Below are positions 7,820-14,979 of a stretch of 14,979 nt of DNA, piece after piece. The DNA comes from Teratosphaeria epicoccoides (Eukaryota; Ascomycota; Dothideomycetes; Mycosphaerellales; Teratosphaeriaceae): assembly GCA_021401465.1 (NCBI GenBank), contig JADDMT010000293.1, positions 1-14,979 on the forward strand, written 5' to 3'. The notes under the pieces were generated by a model. It did not search any database and was not told the origin of the DNA. It was given only the letters and a program-made list of their open reading frames with translations. A program made the translations under genes and the position numbers. Every line of letters begins with the position of its first letter. Position 1 is the first letter of the stretch.

Positions 7820-9240
7820 ATGGACTTGTCTAAGGACCGAAAGAAAGTCCCTACTCTGACATAAGAAAACAACGAGTTCTAGTTCAAGCAGGAGTCCTGT
7901 GTCCTCGCGTCAAAGAAGTACGCATAGCTAATTAACCGGAAGGCGCCGCTTCTAATAAGCGTGAAGATAGCAATTGCAAATATCGAAGTACTAGTAGTCA
8001 GAGTAGATGTTAGAGCAAGCTAGAGAGCTAAGCTCGCAAGACAGGCAAGTTAACAGTTAGAGGAACTACCTGCTACTTAGTAGTTACCTTTTATCTTTTC
8101 AGGCATACCTCTACGCGAACTCTAGTCAGACTTAAAGGGTAAGCAGCTAGTCCTACTATAGTAGTACTTAAGGCATGCGAGCAAGTAATAGCAGAGATCC
8201 TCTAATCTATTATCTACGTAGAGGGATTAGAGCTAACAAAGCGCCAGTTAGAGCTCGTTAGGATCTTAGGACTAAAGAGACTAGACCCTTAAAGGCACTA
8301 TGCTACTAGCTACTAATAAAGAGGGGGCATAGTAGCAATATATTATAGGTAACCGGATGTATGAGCTAGCTAATACTAATGAGTAGTTTGAGGCTAATTT
8401 AACTGCCCTATATAAGATATTGCGGAGCCTTGACGAGATTAATAGCACTCTAACACTTAAGTACAAGACGGCTGCGGAGGCATAGGCTATATTGCTCTCA
8501 AAATACAAGAAGAACCTTCTAACATCCTAAAGGGTATACTAGCAATAGTACACAATGTATAAGATAGACAAGGATACGAGCATCGATGACGCCTACGTAA
8601 TACTTATGAACCTATCGCAAAAGATTGTTAATGTCGAACCTAAGACAAGGATGTTATACACGCAAGACAGAGTAGTCTAATAGCTTCTTAATGCCCTACC
8701 TAAGCACTACTACGACCTAAGATGTAACATCAATCTAATAGGTATAAAGGATAGTTAGAGAGTCCTGCACATCCTGTTTAAAGAGGAGTCGCGCCTAAAG
8801 GGCTCTAACATTATAATAAGCGTAGAAGTTAGAAAGGGCAGAGCGTGCTTCCTTTATAGCTTACCTGACTATATCATGCAGAAGTACCTATGACTACCTA
8901 ACGCACAAAAGCTACTAAAAGAGAAGCAGAAGCTACGTAAGCGCCATAGTAGCCTACCTTACTAGAGGAACGCTAAGCTAAGGTCTCTGACCTAGAAGAT
9001 TAGAGTATTAGAGATAAAGAGCAAGAAGTCTAGTCAAAGCAAATCGCGCCTAGGCAAGAAGGACAAGAAGCGCATAGACAAGCGAAAGCACAGGAAGGCT
9101 AAGGCCTATACTGTAGCGGGCATGTCGTTGTCCTTAGGCGACTCTAACTCTAAGAGCTTAGCATTATCAGAGTGCTCTGATTCCTCTGACAAATTAGATG
9201 ACAAGTACGAATAGGCAGAAGCTACAGCTAACGTAAAGGG
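7820..9240 (+). pseudogene. Degenerate gag of copia element C
   Basis: The ATG at 7820 opens the frame that continues through pol to 10598. The N-terminal part (MDLSKDRKKVPTLT) is poorly conserved. From about 8290 the match to copia-type Gag is clear: LLATNKEGA, YIIGNRMYELANTNE, LTLKYKTAAEA, LLNALPKHYYDLR and ILFKEESRLKG. A zinc knuckle at 8846-8887 keeps its spacing, but three of four ligands are Tyr. A Lys/Arg-rich region (9000-9100) and a Ser/Asp-rich linker lead to the protease. Gag would form the particle and bind RNA. Between about 8152 and 8289 the start frame has many stops, while the frame beginning at 8152 reads SPTIVVLKACEQVIAEIL with few, suggesting two compensating small indels. 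TAG stops elsewhere fit lost Trp or Gln. Confidence 0.8.
8846..8887 (+). other. Erased CCHC zinc knuckle in the gag of element C
   Basis: The residues are C-F-L-Y-S-L-P-D-Y-I-M-Q-K-Y. Positions 1, 4, 9 and 14 match C-x2-C-x4-H-x4-C spacing exactly, but positions 4, 9 and 14 are Tyr. TGT to TAT, CAT or CAC to TAT, and TGC to TAC are each single transitions at TG or CA, as RIP predicts. Zinc binding is lost. Confidence 0.82.
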
Positions 9241-9715
9241 CAAGCTTAAACAAAGTGTAGTTCTCCTTGACTCTAGCGTATTAGCCTACATGTCTGATAA
9301 TAAGGATCTCTTTAGGAGTCTAAACCTAATGCGGCTAAGACAAATCAAAGTCAGGGGTAGTTCCTTAGAGAGTAGACATAGGGGTTAAATAGTTATCTCT
9401 GACGCGTTTAGAGGGAGTCTTGCGGTTCCTACACTTTATGTTCTATAACTAGGTATTACTCTGATCTTAGGATAAAAGCTTGTTTGCGAATTCGACTTAG
9501 TTAGAAGGATGCTCCCTAATACGTTCTACATAGTAAATCTAAACATTAATCTGATTCTAGAATATCGCTCTTAAGGTAGTGTATACTAACTCTAGAAGAT
9601 TCATAGCATGCCTATTACCTAGTTAGAGGGAGCTAAAAACCGGCTAGAATCCCTACTTGTCTTAACAGGAGATGTAGAAGACGACTCTAAACTAAAGGCA
9701 CGAAAGTCCTATGAC
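9241..9715 (+). pseudogene. Degenerate aspartic protease and linker of copia element C
   Basis: VLLDSSVLAYMSDNKDLF, with the active-site Asp at 9269-9271, matches the copia protease pattern L-L-D-S-G-A-S-x-H-M, an acidic linker, then D-L-F. The Gly is Ser, Ala is Val, Ser is Leu and His is Tyr; the last three are C-to-T at CA, the first G-to-A. The catalytic Asp remains. Downstream are VISDAFRGSLAVPTLYVL and FDLVRRMLP, typical of the region between protease and integrase. The enzyme would cut the Gag-Pol precursor. It is in the same frame as gag, as in copia elements with one open frame. TAG and TAA stops interrupt it. Confidence 0.8.
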
Positions 9716-10598
9716 CTTTAGCATCGCTGCTTTCTGCATTATAGTTAGACAAAGCTTAAGTCTCTCTATAAGGTCATGACCCTAAAGAACCTAGTACCTG
9801 TAGTTAACAGCTTTGACTATAAAGCCTATAGCTTTGCTAAGATGAAAAAGAAGCGAGGAAAGGTTATAGACAGAAAGCGCTAGATTCTCGAGCTAATATT
9901 AATAGACATCTATAGCCCTTTGCTATTATTAAGAGAAAGTTACAAGTATTTCCTTATCATTGTAGACAATTACTCGCGAAAGGCATAGGCATATCTGCTA
10001 AAACACAGGTCTGACATAGTAGACGCTCTATGATGCTAGTGTAAGAAGATTAAGCTTAAGACTTATAGAGGCAAACTAATAGTAGCAAAGACTAATAACA
10101 CGCTAGAGCTAACGTCTCTACTAGGTTAGTAGGAGTTAGAGTATAGCATGGCGCTTAACCTAACCAAGGCATATGACTCTTGCGTAAACAGAGTTGCGGA
10201 GAAGCATATTAGTGACGCTAAAAGAGTCGTTAGAGTAATGCTGTAGGATGCGGGACTTCCTACAGAATTCTGGCTAGAAGCTCTAATTACAAGCTAATAT
10301 GTGTATAACCTATGTCTGCTAAAAATCGACGATTTCTTGATTACGCTAGAAGAAGCTTAGTTAGAGTAAAGGCCTTTAGTAGACTATATCTGCGTTTAGG
10401 GGTACTAAGTCATTTTGTATATAGACCCTAAGTTATTGCCAAAGGATTTAAGAAAGGACAAGCTTATGAATTACAGACAGGAAGGCGTATTCATTAGGTA
10501 CGTCGAAGGTACTACTAAGATGTAGAAGGTTTAGGCGCTAGACATGAAGAAGGTTATTATAACAGGGTCTGTCAAATTCTTCGGAGAAAGCAAGGGGG
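9716..10598 (+). pseudogene. Degenerate integrase of copia element C, cut off by element A'
   Basis: A GAG-pre-integrase zinc region opens with DL-stop-HRCFLHYS (first His 9722-9724; Trp expected at the stop) and LKNLVPVV. Its CxxC at 9818-9829 now reads Y-K-A-Y. The core follows: Asp in ILIDIYSP (9905-9907), FLIIVDNYSRKA, then TNN at 10091-10099 where the family has T-D-N, so the second catalytic Asp is Asn. Glu in RVAEKHI (10199-10201) survives. The tail reads KLMNYRQEGVFIRYVEG and MKKVIITGSVKFF, the region just before RT in copia elements. The frame is then replaced by the TGATACGG end of A' at 10599. The enzyme would insert cDNA; stops and the lost Asp make it inactive. Confidence 0.85.
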
Positions 10599-11032
10599 TG
10601 ATACGGTTGATACTAGGGGACCATTTGAACCGCATGGGTTCTAATGGCCGCCCTTGGCATGCAGTGACCCTGCCACATATGGCAAGGGGGTCCTTCGTAC
10701 ATACGTTGGCTTATATGTCGTCCGAGTAGGATCAGTTGTCGACGTAGGACGCCCCCACGTCGCTGACCCTACGGTACCCCTACGGGGTTAGGCTCGGACA
10801 TGCTTTCCCTAATTAAGGAGCGTCGGGGGTTATAAGCACCCTTAGCGCCACCTCTGCGATAAGCAGAAAGCAGCGCTGTCTTGTACCTACGGAAAGGTCG
10901 GATTACTCTGTCACACTGCGAGATATTTTCATATCATATAGCACATACATCTATATTAGTTCTGCTTTCTCCCCCCTGCTTTGCAGTCTAGCAGAGAATA
11001 CTACGATATGTCTAGAGCACTACGAACTCGCA
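10599..11032 (+). repeat. 5' LTR of element A' (right copy)
   Basis: The start at TGATACGG is fixed by where similarity to the left copy begins. TGATAC occurs twice in the first 15 bases. The end at CA (11031-11032) is a guess, followed by actaacgcgcag, with no clear TGG primer site. The U5-side sequence includes a six-C run (gctttctccccccctg-like) shared with the left copy. The copia-frame translation that spills past 10599 is spurious. Confidence 0.75.
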
Positions 11033-11232
11033 ACTAACGCGCAGCGAGCGCCATCCCAAGCGCCCGCGATGGCGAAGCTAGCCCGAGTAACTAGCCCGCA
11101 GAAGTAACCGCTGCGAGCGACACTACATCGAGCGACGGTTCCGCTAGAGGACAATTACGCGGCGGACTAGGCAATAGACCCCCCACACAGGGACTATAGC
11201 TAACCCCGACTATCGACCCGGCCCTCGTAGCC
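11033..11232 (+). other. Leader of element A' between LTR and gag
   Basis: This corresponds to 1246-1445 on the left. A short hairpin-like pair, cgccat with atggcg, lies near 11049-11075. The gag frame is readable for some codons before 11233 (LTPTIDPALVA, after a TAG near 11197), so gag may begin upstream of the ATG I use. Confidence 0.5.
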
Positions 11233-12387
11233 ATGATTGTCGATTAGGTCGCGAACTGCCTTGCGAACTAGAGCCGGAGCCGCACCGCTCCCGGTAGCGA
11301 CAACGGCGAGGACGACGAAGACGTCGCCATGAGCGGTACTAACGAACTAGCGGACGAAGAAATCCAGCGAGATTTCACGCCAGGGACCCGCGAAGACAAC
11401 TTACTAGGAGGCGCAGACCCTCCGCGTGTGCCCGCGAACTTGGTGCCTGAATTCGGGGCCATAGTAGGCTAACCGGGAGGTAGTCGTAACGCACGTAACC
11501 CGAAGCCGTTTAAGGGAGACACCTTGAAGGAGGCTCGAACTTTCTTGCAGGCGTGTGAGGCAGTTTTCGTGCTCAACCTACGCGGATATTCCACAGAGGG
11601 CGAACGAGTCGCCTTTAGTGTGATGTGGCTCGAAGAGGATAAGGAACCTCGCAACAATTAGCATGAGCGGTATGACCTTATGCGGGTCCACGACAGAACG
11701 TATACGTAGGCGGACTTTCGCTAGTTCTGTGTCGACCAGGTCGAGGATCCGGGGAATCGCGCCCTTACCGTGTCTGTCGAGTACGAGAAGGCTAAGCAGG
11801 GGAAGGGACAAACAACCTCTAGCTTCGCAACCTATCTCGCCACGCTCGAGGGACAGATGCTACCCTATACCGAGACGCAACGCGTGCGGCACTTGCTTGT
11901 CAAACTCGATAACAATCTTCGGAACACAATCATGACTTTTCATGAACTTCCGACAACTCGGCAAGACCTCGTGTCCCTTGCGACACGTATGGAAATCACC
12001 TTGAAGCGAAATGGAAAATCGGGCGGTAAGGACAATAAGCGTCTAAGCCCCGAGGACCCCCCGAAGGGCCGCTATTACAAGCGCCCTAGGGGCCACGTCT
12101 AACGCGGTAGTTCATTCCGGAGGAGCAAGCCCTCCGAGCCAAAAGACGGTAGCGAGAAGCCTCCGAGTAGCTGCCACATCTGTGGAGCGAGGGACTACTA
12201 GGCGGCTCGCTGTCCTAAACGAAGTGATGGGAAGAAGGTAAGCAAGGTGTCTGAAACCTCCCCGGAGGGGAGGCGAAAGAAGGACAAGCCCGAGACAACC
12301 GAATGGCTACCGCGGGTATCCAAGCTGTCTGTCACCGATAGTGTAGACTCGTGGCCTGCGCGGCGCCTATCCGGCGCGGTCCGAGTT
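11233..12387 (+). pseudogene. Degenerate gag of element A'
   Basis: The ATG at 11233 begins MIVD-stop-VANCLAN. After an acidic stretch and a second possible start at 11329 (MSGTNELADEEIQRDF), the retrotransposon Gag core follows: KPFKGDTLKEARTFLQACEA, ASF-type helices, then SFATYLATLEGQM and RHLLVKLDNNLRNTIM. The longest unbroken piece is 11770-12102. A basic tail leads to a zinc knuckle at 12172-12213, then a Lys-rich linker (SETSPEGRRKKDKPE). Gag would bind RNA and form the particle. Stops at 11245, 11269 and several later codons, mostly TAG, break it. There is no frameshift between gag and the protease, so the intact ancestor probably made one Gag-Pol polyprotein. Confidence 0.87.
12172..12213 (+). 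other. Damaged CCHC zinc knuckle in the gag of element A'
   Basis: The residues are C-H-I-C-G-A-R-D-Y-stop-A-A-R-C. The three Cys fit C-x2-C-x4-H-x4-C, but the ligand His is Tyr (CAC to TAC) and the next codon is TAG, where Trp is likely. The left copy has the same two changes. Confidence 0.85.
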
Positions 12388-12786
12388 AATAGCTCGCTCG
12401 AGCTAGTAGACTGTATGTTAGATGACCTTGCGGAGGTCAACGTGATACCCTAGAGGGTAATCGTACGGCTCGGTTTGAAGCCGATCCCAGGAGCCCTGCT
12501 GCCTACCATGAAGTCTTTTCAGGGCGAAGGCGCAGCGGCTCGAGGCGCGTATAACGTGCGCCTCTAACTCGCGGACTCCTCGGGAGAAGTGCGCGAGACT
12601 AACGAAGTCTTCTACGCCGAAGACGTTCCTGATAAGGAGCTCCTGCTCGGCCGCCCTTAGCGCCACAAGCAGGGAGTCGTTGTTGATGGAGCTACCGACA
12701 ACTAGTTCTACGGCTCTATAGGCGAAGTTCCTGTAGTGCGGATGCATGACGCACACAGCTTCTACAGGGACATGAAGAAGGTCTAA
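12388..12786 (+). pseudogene. Degenerate aspartic protease of element A'
   Basis: VNSSLELVDCMLDDLAEVNVIP has the shape of a retropepsin active-site strand, hydrophobic residues then D-x-G-A; the Asp codons are 12421-12426 and the Gly position is Leu (ctt), so the motif is imperfect. It is followed by GLKPIPGALLP, YNVRL-stop-LADSSGEVRE and ELLLGRP-stop, the strand order expected of gypsy proteases, including the I/L-L-G-R/M-P element before the end. It would process Gag-Pol. At least four stops interrupt it, including TAG after ADVNVIP-like residues (12451) and TAA just before 12790. Same frame as gag and RT. Confidence 0.75.
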
Positions 12787-12789
12787 TGC

Positions 12790-14232
12790 GTGTATGCGGT
12801 CCGCATACGGAACGTCAAGGAAAACGTTACCCTTCCGCCTGAGTTAGAGGAATACGCCGATATTTTCGACGTAGAGGCTGCGGCCCATGCCCGGGCCCTA
12901 GACGCGGAACATGCGATTAACCTTAAGGAGGGTTACAATCCTCCGCATCGACCTCTGTACCCCATGTCGGAATCGCAGCTCGAAACACTTCGAGACTACC
13001 TCTACAAGGCGCAAAGGAACGCGTGGATCCGACGAAGCGACAGCGAGGCTAGAGCGTTAGTTATGTTCGTCCCGAAGAAGGACAACACGCTCCGCCTATG
13101 CGTTGACTATAGGGGCCTTAACGCGGTGACCTAGAAGAACCGCTGCCCCCTACTACTTATTAGCGAGACGCTTGACCGCCTTGGTCGCGCCGCCATCTTC
13201 TCGTCTATCGACTTGAAGGACGCCTACTACTAGATACCGATCCGAAAGGGCGACGAGTAGAAGACTACATTCCGAATGCGGTACAGACACTTCGAGTATA
13301 CAGTGATGCCGTTCGGCTTGACTAACGCACTAGCGACGTTCCAAGCGTATATCAACCGGGCCCTAGCCGGCCTCGTTGACACCTGCTGCGTAGTGTATTT
13401 AGACGATATACTAGTCTATTCCGACTCGAAGGAGGAGCATATGCGGCATCTAAGTATAGTGCTCGAACGGCTCCGCAAGTTCGCCCTCTACGCGAACCTA
13501 AAGAAGTGCTCATTCCTGACGGATAGGATTGAGTTTCTCGGATACATCGTCTCTACGGAAGGAGTCATTATAGATGACTAAAGGGTGTCCGCAATCGCGG
13601 AGTAGCCGCGGCCGATTACCCTCCGAGAAGTGCAGGTGTTCCTAGGATTTACTAACTTCTACTGCAGATTCATACGATCTTACTCGAAGATCGTGGCTCC
13701 CCTCACGGCCCTCGCAAAGGGCGCGGTTCGAGGAAAAAAGCCAGGGAAAGTGCCTTGGGAGGAGGCTTAGAGCAAGGCCTTCTCTGAACTCAAAGCAGCT
13801 TTTCAAACTACGCCTATACTTCGGCACTTTGACCCTGCTACGAAGATCCGGATAGAGACCGATGCTTCAAAATTCGCAATAGCCGCAATTATATCGCAGC
13901 TCTAGTCGCACGAAGGCAGTGCGCGATAGTACCCGATTGCCTTCTAGTCGCGGAAGATGCAGGGCGCTAAGCTCAACTACGAGACTCACGACTAAGAGCT
14001 TTTAGCTATTGTTGACGGCTTCAAGGAGTACCGACACTACCTCGAAGGCGCAGCGCACCCTATTAAGGTGCTTACCGACCATAACAACCTTCGCGGCTTC
14101 ATGGGCGTGAAGTAGCTAAGTAGTCGGCAAGCAAGGTAGGCGACTTTCCTCGCTAGCTTTGACTTCGTTATCTAGCATCGTTCCGGAAAGACGAATCCGG
14201 CCGACGGTCCTTCGCGACGACCGGACTACGAC
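12790..14232 (+). pseudogene. Degenerate reverse transcriptase and RNase H of element A'
   Basis: Long readable pieces at 12790-13134 and 13276-13581 show RT: LPPELEEYADIFD, AINLKEGYNPPHRPLYPMSE, VPKKDNTLRLCVDYRGLN (VDYRGLN 13102-13122), SSIDLKDAYY, MPFGLTNALATFQ, the catalytic YLDD box at 13396-13407, and EFLGYIVS. Connection and RNase H follow: FLGFTNFYCRFI, ETDASKFA (Asp 13861-13863), LNYETHD, ELLAIVDGF, LTDHNNLRGF and GKTNPADGPSRRPDY. These make cDNA and remove RNA. Stops sit at expected Gln or Trp sites, for example AYY-stop-IPI and GDE-stop-KTTF. Pro to Leu (NALATF, CPLLL) and His to Tyr (DAYY) changes also fit CpA mutation. Very secure identification. Confidence 0.93.
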
Positions 14233-14600
14233 ACCGGGGAAGAGGGTAACTGACAGCTTCTCCCTACGCTACAAACGAAGCTTGCAGTTTAGGGCGGCGA
14301 TCCGTCGTTAGCTCCTCTTGTAGGTCGACTGCGGGTCTAATGGGGCCTCACGGCCCCCGCTAGTGACGAACCCTCCTATCTGGCAGTTGTGGCGACCGTG
14401 TCTAGCTCGATCCGTGCGGTAGTTAACTAGCTTACATGCAGTAAGCATGCGATGTCTAAAGAACCCTTTGAAGAAGTCTCGAGACTTATTCAGCGGTTGC
14501 AAGAGCGAGAACCGGAGTTAATCAATGAGGGTGTAGCCCTCTAGGACACCGCAGGCAGTCCGAAGTACTAGACCAAGTCGGGCGATTTGTGGTACTTTGA
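14233..14600 (+). pseudogene. Linker between RNase H and integrase of element A'
   Basis: The gag-pol frame continues here without shift: LLPTLQTKLAV, PSLAPLVGRLRV, SYLAVVATVSSSIRAVVN, then FEEVSRLIQRLQEREPELI. This is the poorly conserved tether between RNase H and integrase. It has several TAG stops and one TGA (14250-14252), one of the few TGA stops in this element. No separate gene is seen on either strand. Confidence 0.7.
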
Positions 14601-14979
14601 CAATAGGCTCTACGTACCTGCCGACCGCGCACTCCGTTCGCAGCTCCTCTATATTCATCATGACGATAAACTCGCGGGCCATTTTGGCGTAGAGAAGACG
14701 AACGTACTTCTCGGACGCAAATACTAGTAGCCTACGCTAGAACAGGATGTCTCTGACTATGTCAAATCCTGCCAGACGTGCCAGATTAGCAAATCTCGGC
14801 GCTATCGCCCCTACGGCGATGCTTAGGCGCTCCTACTACCAGAGAGACTATGGCAAGACTTGACCATGGATTTCATTACCGATTTGCCGCTAGCAAAGTA
14901 GAAAGGCGATGTAGTTGATGCTGTCCTTGTAGTAGTCGACCGATACTCGAAGATGAATATCTTCATCCTATGTACGAAA
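14601..14979 (+). pseudogene. Degenerate integrase of element A', N-terminal part, cut by the window edge
   Basis: The readable frame gives LYVPADRALRSQLLYIHHDD, with the zinc-binding HHCC region at 14656-14781: His in HHDDKLAGHFG and CQTC at 14770-14781, all four ligands apparently kept. The catalytic core begins with LTMDFITDLP, first Asp at 14869-14871, followed by VVVDRYSKM. The second Asp and the Glu lie beyond 14979. Integrase would insert the cDNA. Adjacent TAG stops (KY-stop-stop-P, after the zinc region's first half) inactivate it. Confidence 0.88.

Larger units (their letters stand above)
7243..10598 (+). mobile_element. Ty1/copia element C, 5' LTR to the end of integrase, cut by element A'
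   Basis: The order is LTR, gag, aspartic protease, GAG-pre-integrase zinc region, integrase core. Integrase before RT is the diagnostic copia order. The coding frame stays in register from 8290 to 10598 and is simply replaced at 10599 by the LTR of A'. RT and RNase H of C are therefore expected on the far side of A', beyond the window. Stops are mainly TAG with some TAA. The terminal repeats, the adjacent direct repeats and each coding part are listed separately. Confidence 0.85.
10599..14979 (+). mobile_element. Ty3/gypsy element A', 5' LTR to start of integrase core, truncated by the window edge
   Basis: It is the same family as 1-1878 but on the opposite strand, and more complete. Gag, protease, RT, RNase H and the N-terminal integrase all lie in one reading frame (from 11233, 11329, 11770 and 12790, all in register) with no frameshift. 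The order PR-RT-RH-IN is that of Ty3/gypsy. It begins abruptly inside the integrase-RT interval of copia element C, so I infer insertion there. The remaining integrase, any chromodomain and the 3' LTR would be to the right of the window. Roughly one stop per few tens of codons, almost all TAG, makes it non-functional. Confidence 0.92.

Noticed and set aside
10544..10729. A 61-codon open frame across the C/A' junction
   Set aside because: Its first part is real copia integrase tail up to 10598; the rest is a chance read into the LTR of A', not a fusion gene.
12418..12756. A 112-codon minus-strand open frame, and similar ones at 12198-12440, 11268-11462, 11469-11657 and 11578-11811
   Set aside because: They lie opposite the gag-protease frame of A', which has clear domain motifs. 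They have none of their own and are shadows; the left copy has matching ones.
1..14979. A reassigned genetic code with TAG as a sense codon
   Set aside because: TAG falls at both Trp sites (GDE-stop-KT, NT-stop-EP) and Gln sites (AYY-stop-IPI). One reassigned codon would not replace two amino acids, and accompanying H-to-Y, C-to-Y and P-to-L changes fit mutation.
1..14979. Host genes, tRNA or rRNA genes, CRISPR arrays, bacterial operons
   Set aside because: All recognisable coding sequence belongs to LTR retrotransposons. No cloverleaf, rRNA core or spaced repeat array was seen, though I could not run a covariance search.

Overview
The window is a retrotransposon graveyard. I find no host gene, tRNA, rRNA or CRISPR array. 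Four pieces of LTR retrotransposons abut one another. From left to right they are: (i) the 5' end of a Ty3/gypsy element, here called A, on the minus strand (1-1878: LTR plus gag, running off the left edge); (ii) a second Ty3/gypsy element of chromovirus type, B, on the plus strand (1879-7242: 5'-truncated gag, protease, RT, RNase H, integrase, chromodomain, and the start of a 3' LTR); (iii) a Ty1/copia element, C, on the plus strand (7243-10598: 5' LTR, gag, protease, integrase, cut off before RT); and (iv) a second copy of family A, called A', on the plus strand (10599-14979: 5' LTR, gag, protease, RT, RNase H, first part of integrase, running off the right edge).

The simplest reading is nested insertion. 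One A copy landed in the gag of B. C landed in the 3' LTR of B. A' landed in C between its integrase and RT. A and A' face away from each other and form a nearly gap-free inverted repeat of about 1.88 kb (1-1878 against 10599-12477) around 8.7 kb of B and C.

Every coding frame is recognisable but broken. The stops are overwhelmingly TAG, and they fall where related proteins have Trp or Gln. Many conserved residues have changed in the way C-to-T at CpA (or G-to-A at TpG) predicts: His to Tyr, Cys to Tyr, Ser to Leu, Pro to Leu, Ala to Val. CpG is still common. This is the pattern of repeat-induced point mutation (RIP) with CpA preference, so I infer a filamentous ascomycete (Pezizomycotina), in a repeat-rich, probably heterochromatic region. 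No species can be named from this.

Nothing here can be active as written. The points of most interest are the RIP record itself (two copies of A diverging independently, zinc-binding and catalytic residues erased), an antisense coiled-coil frame between the pol gene and 3' LTR of B, repeats in and next to the LTR of C, and the large inverted repeat. I did not find a new defence or metabolic system.
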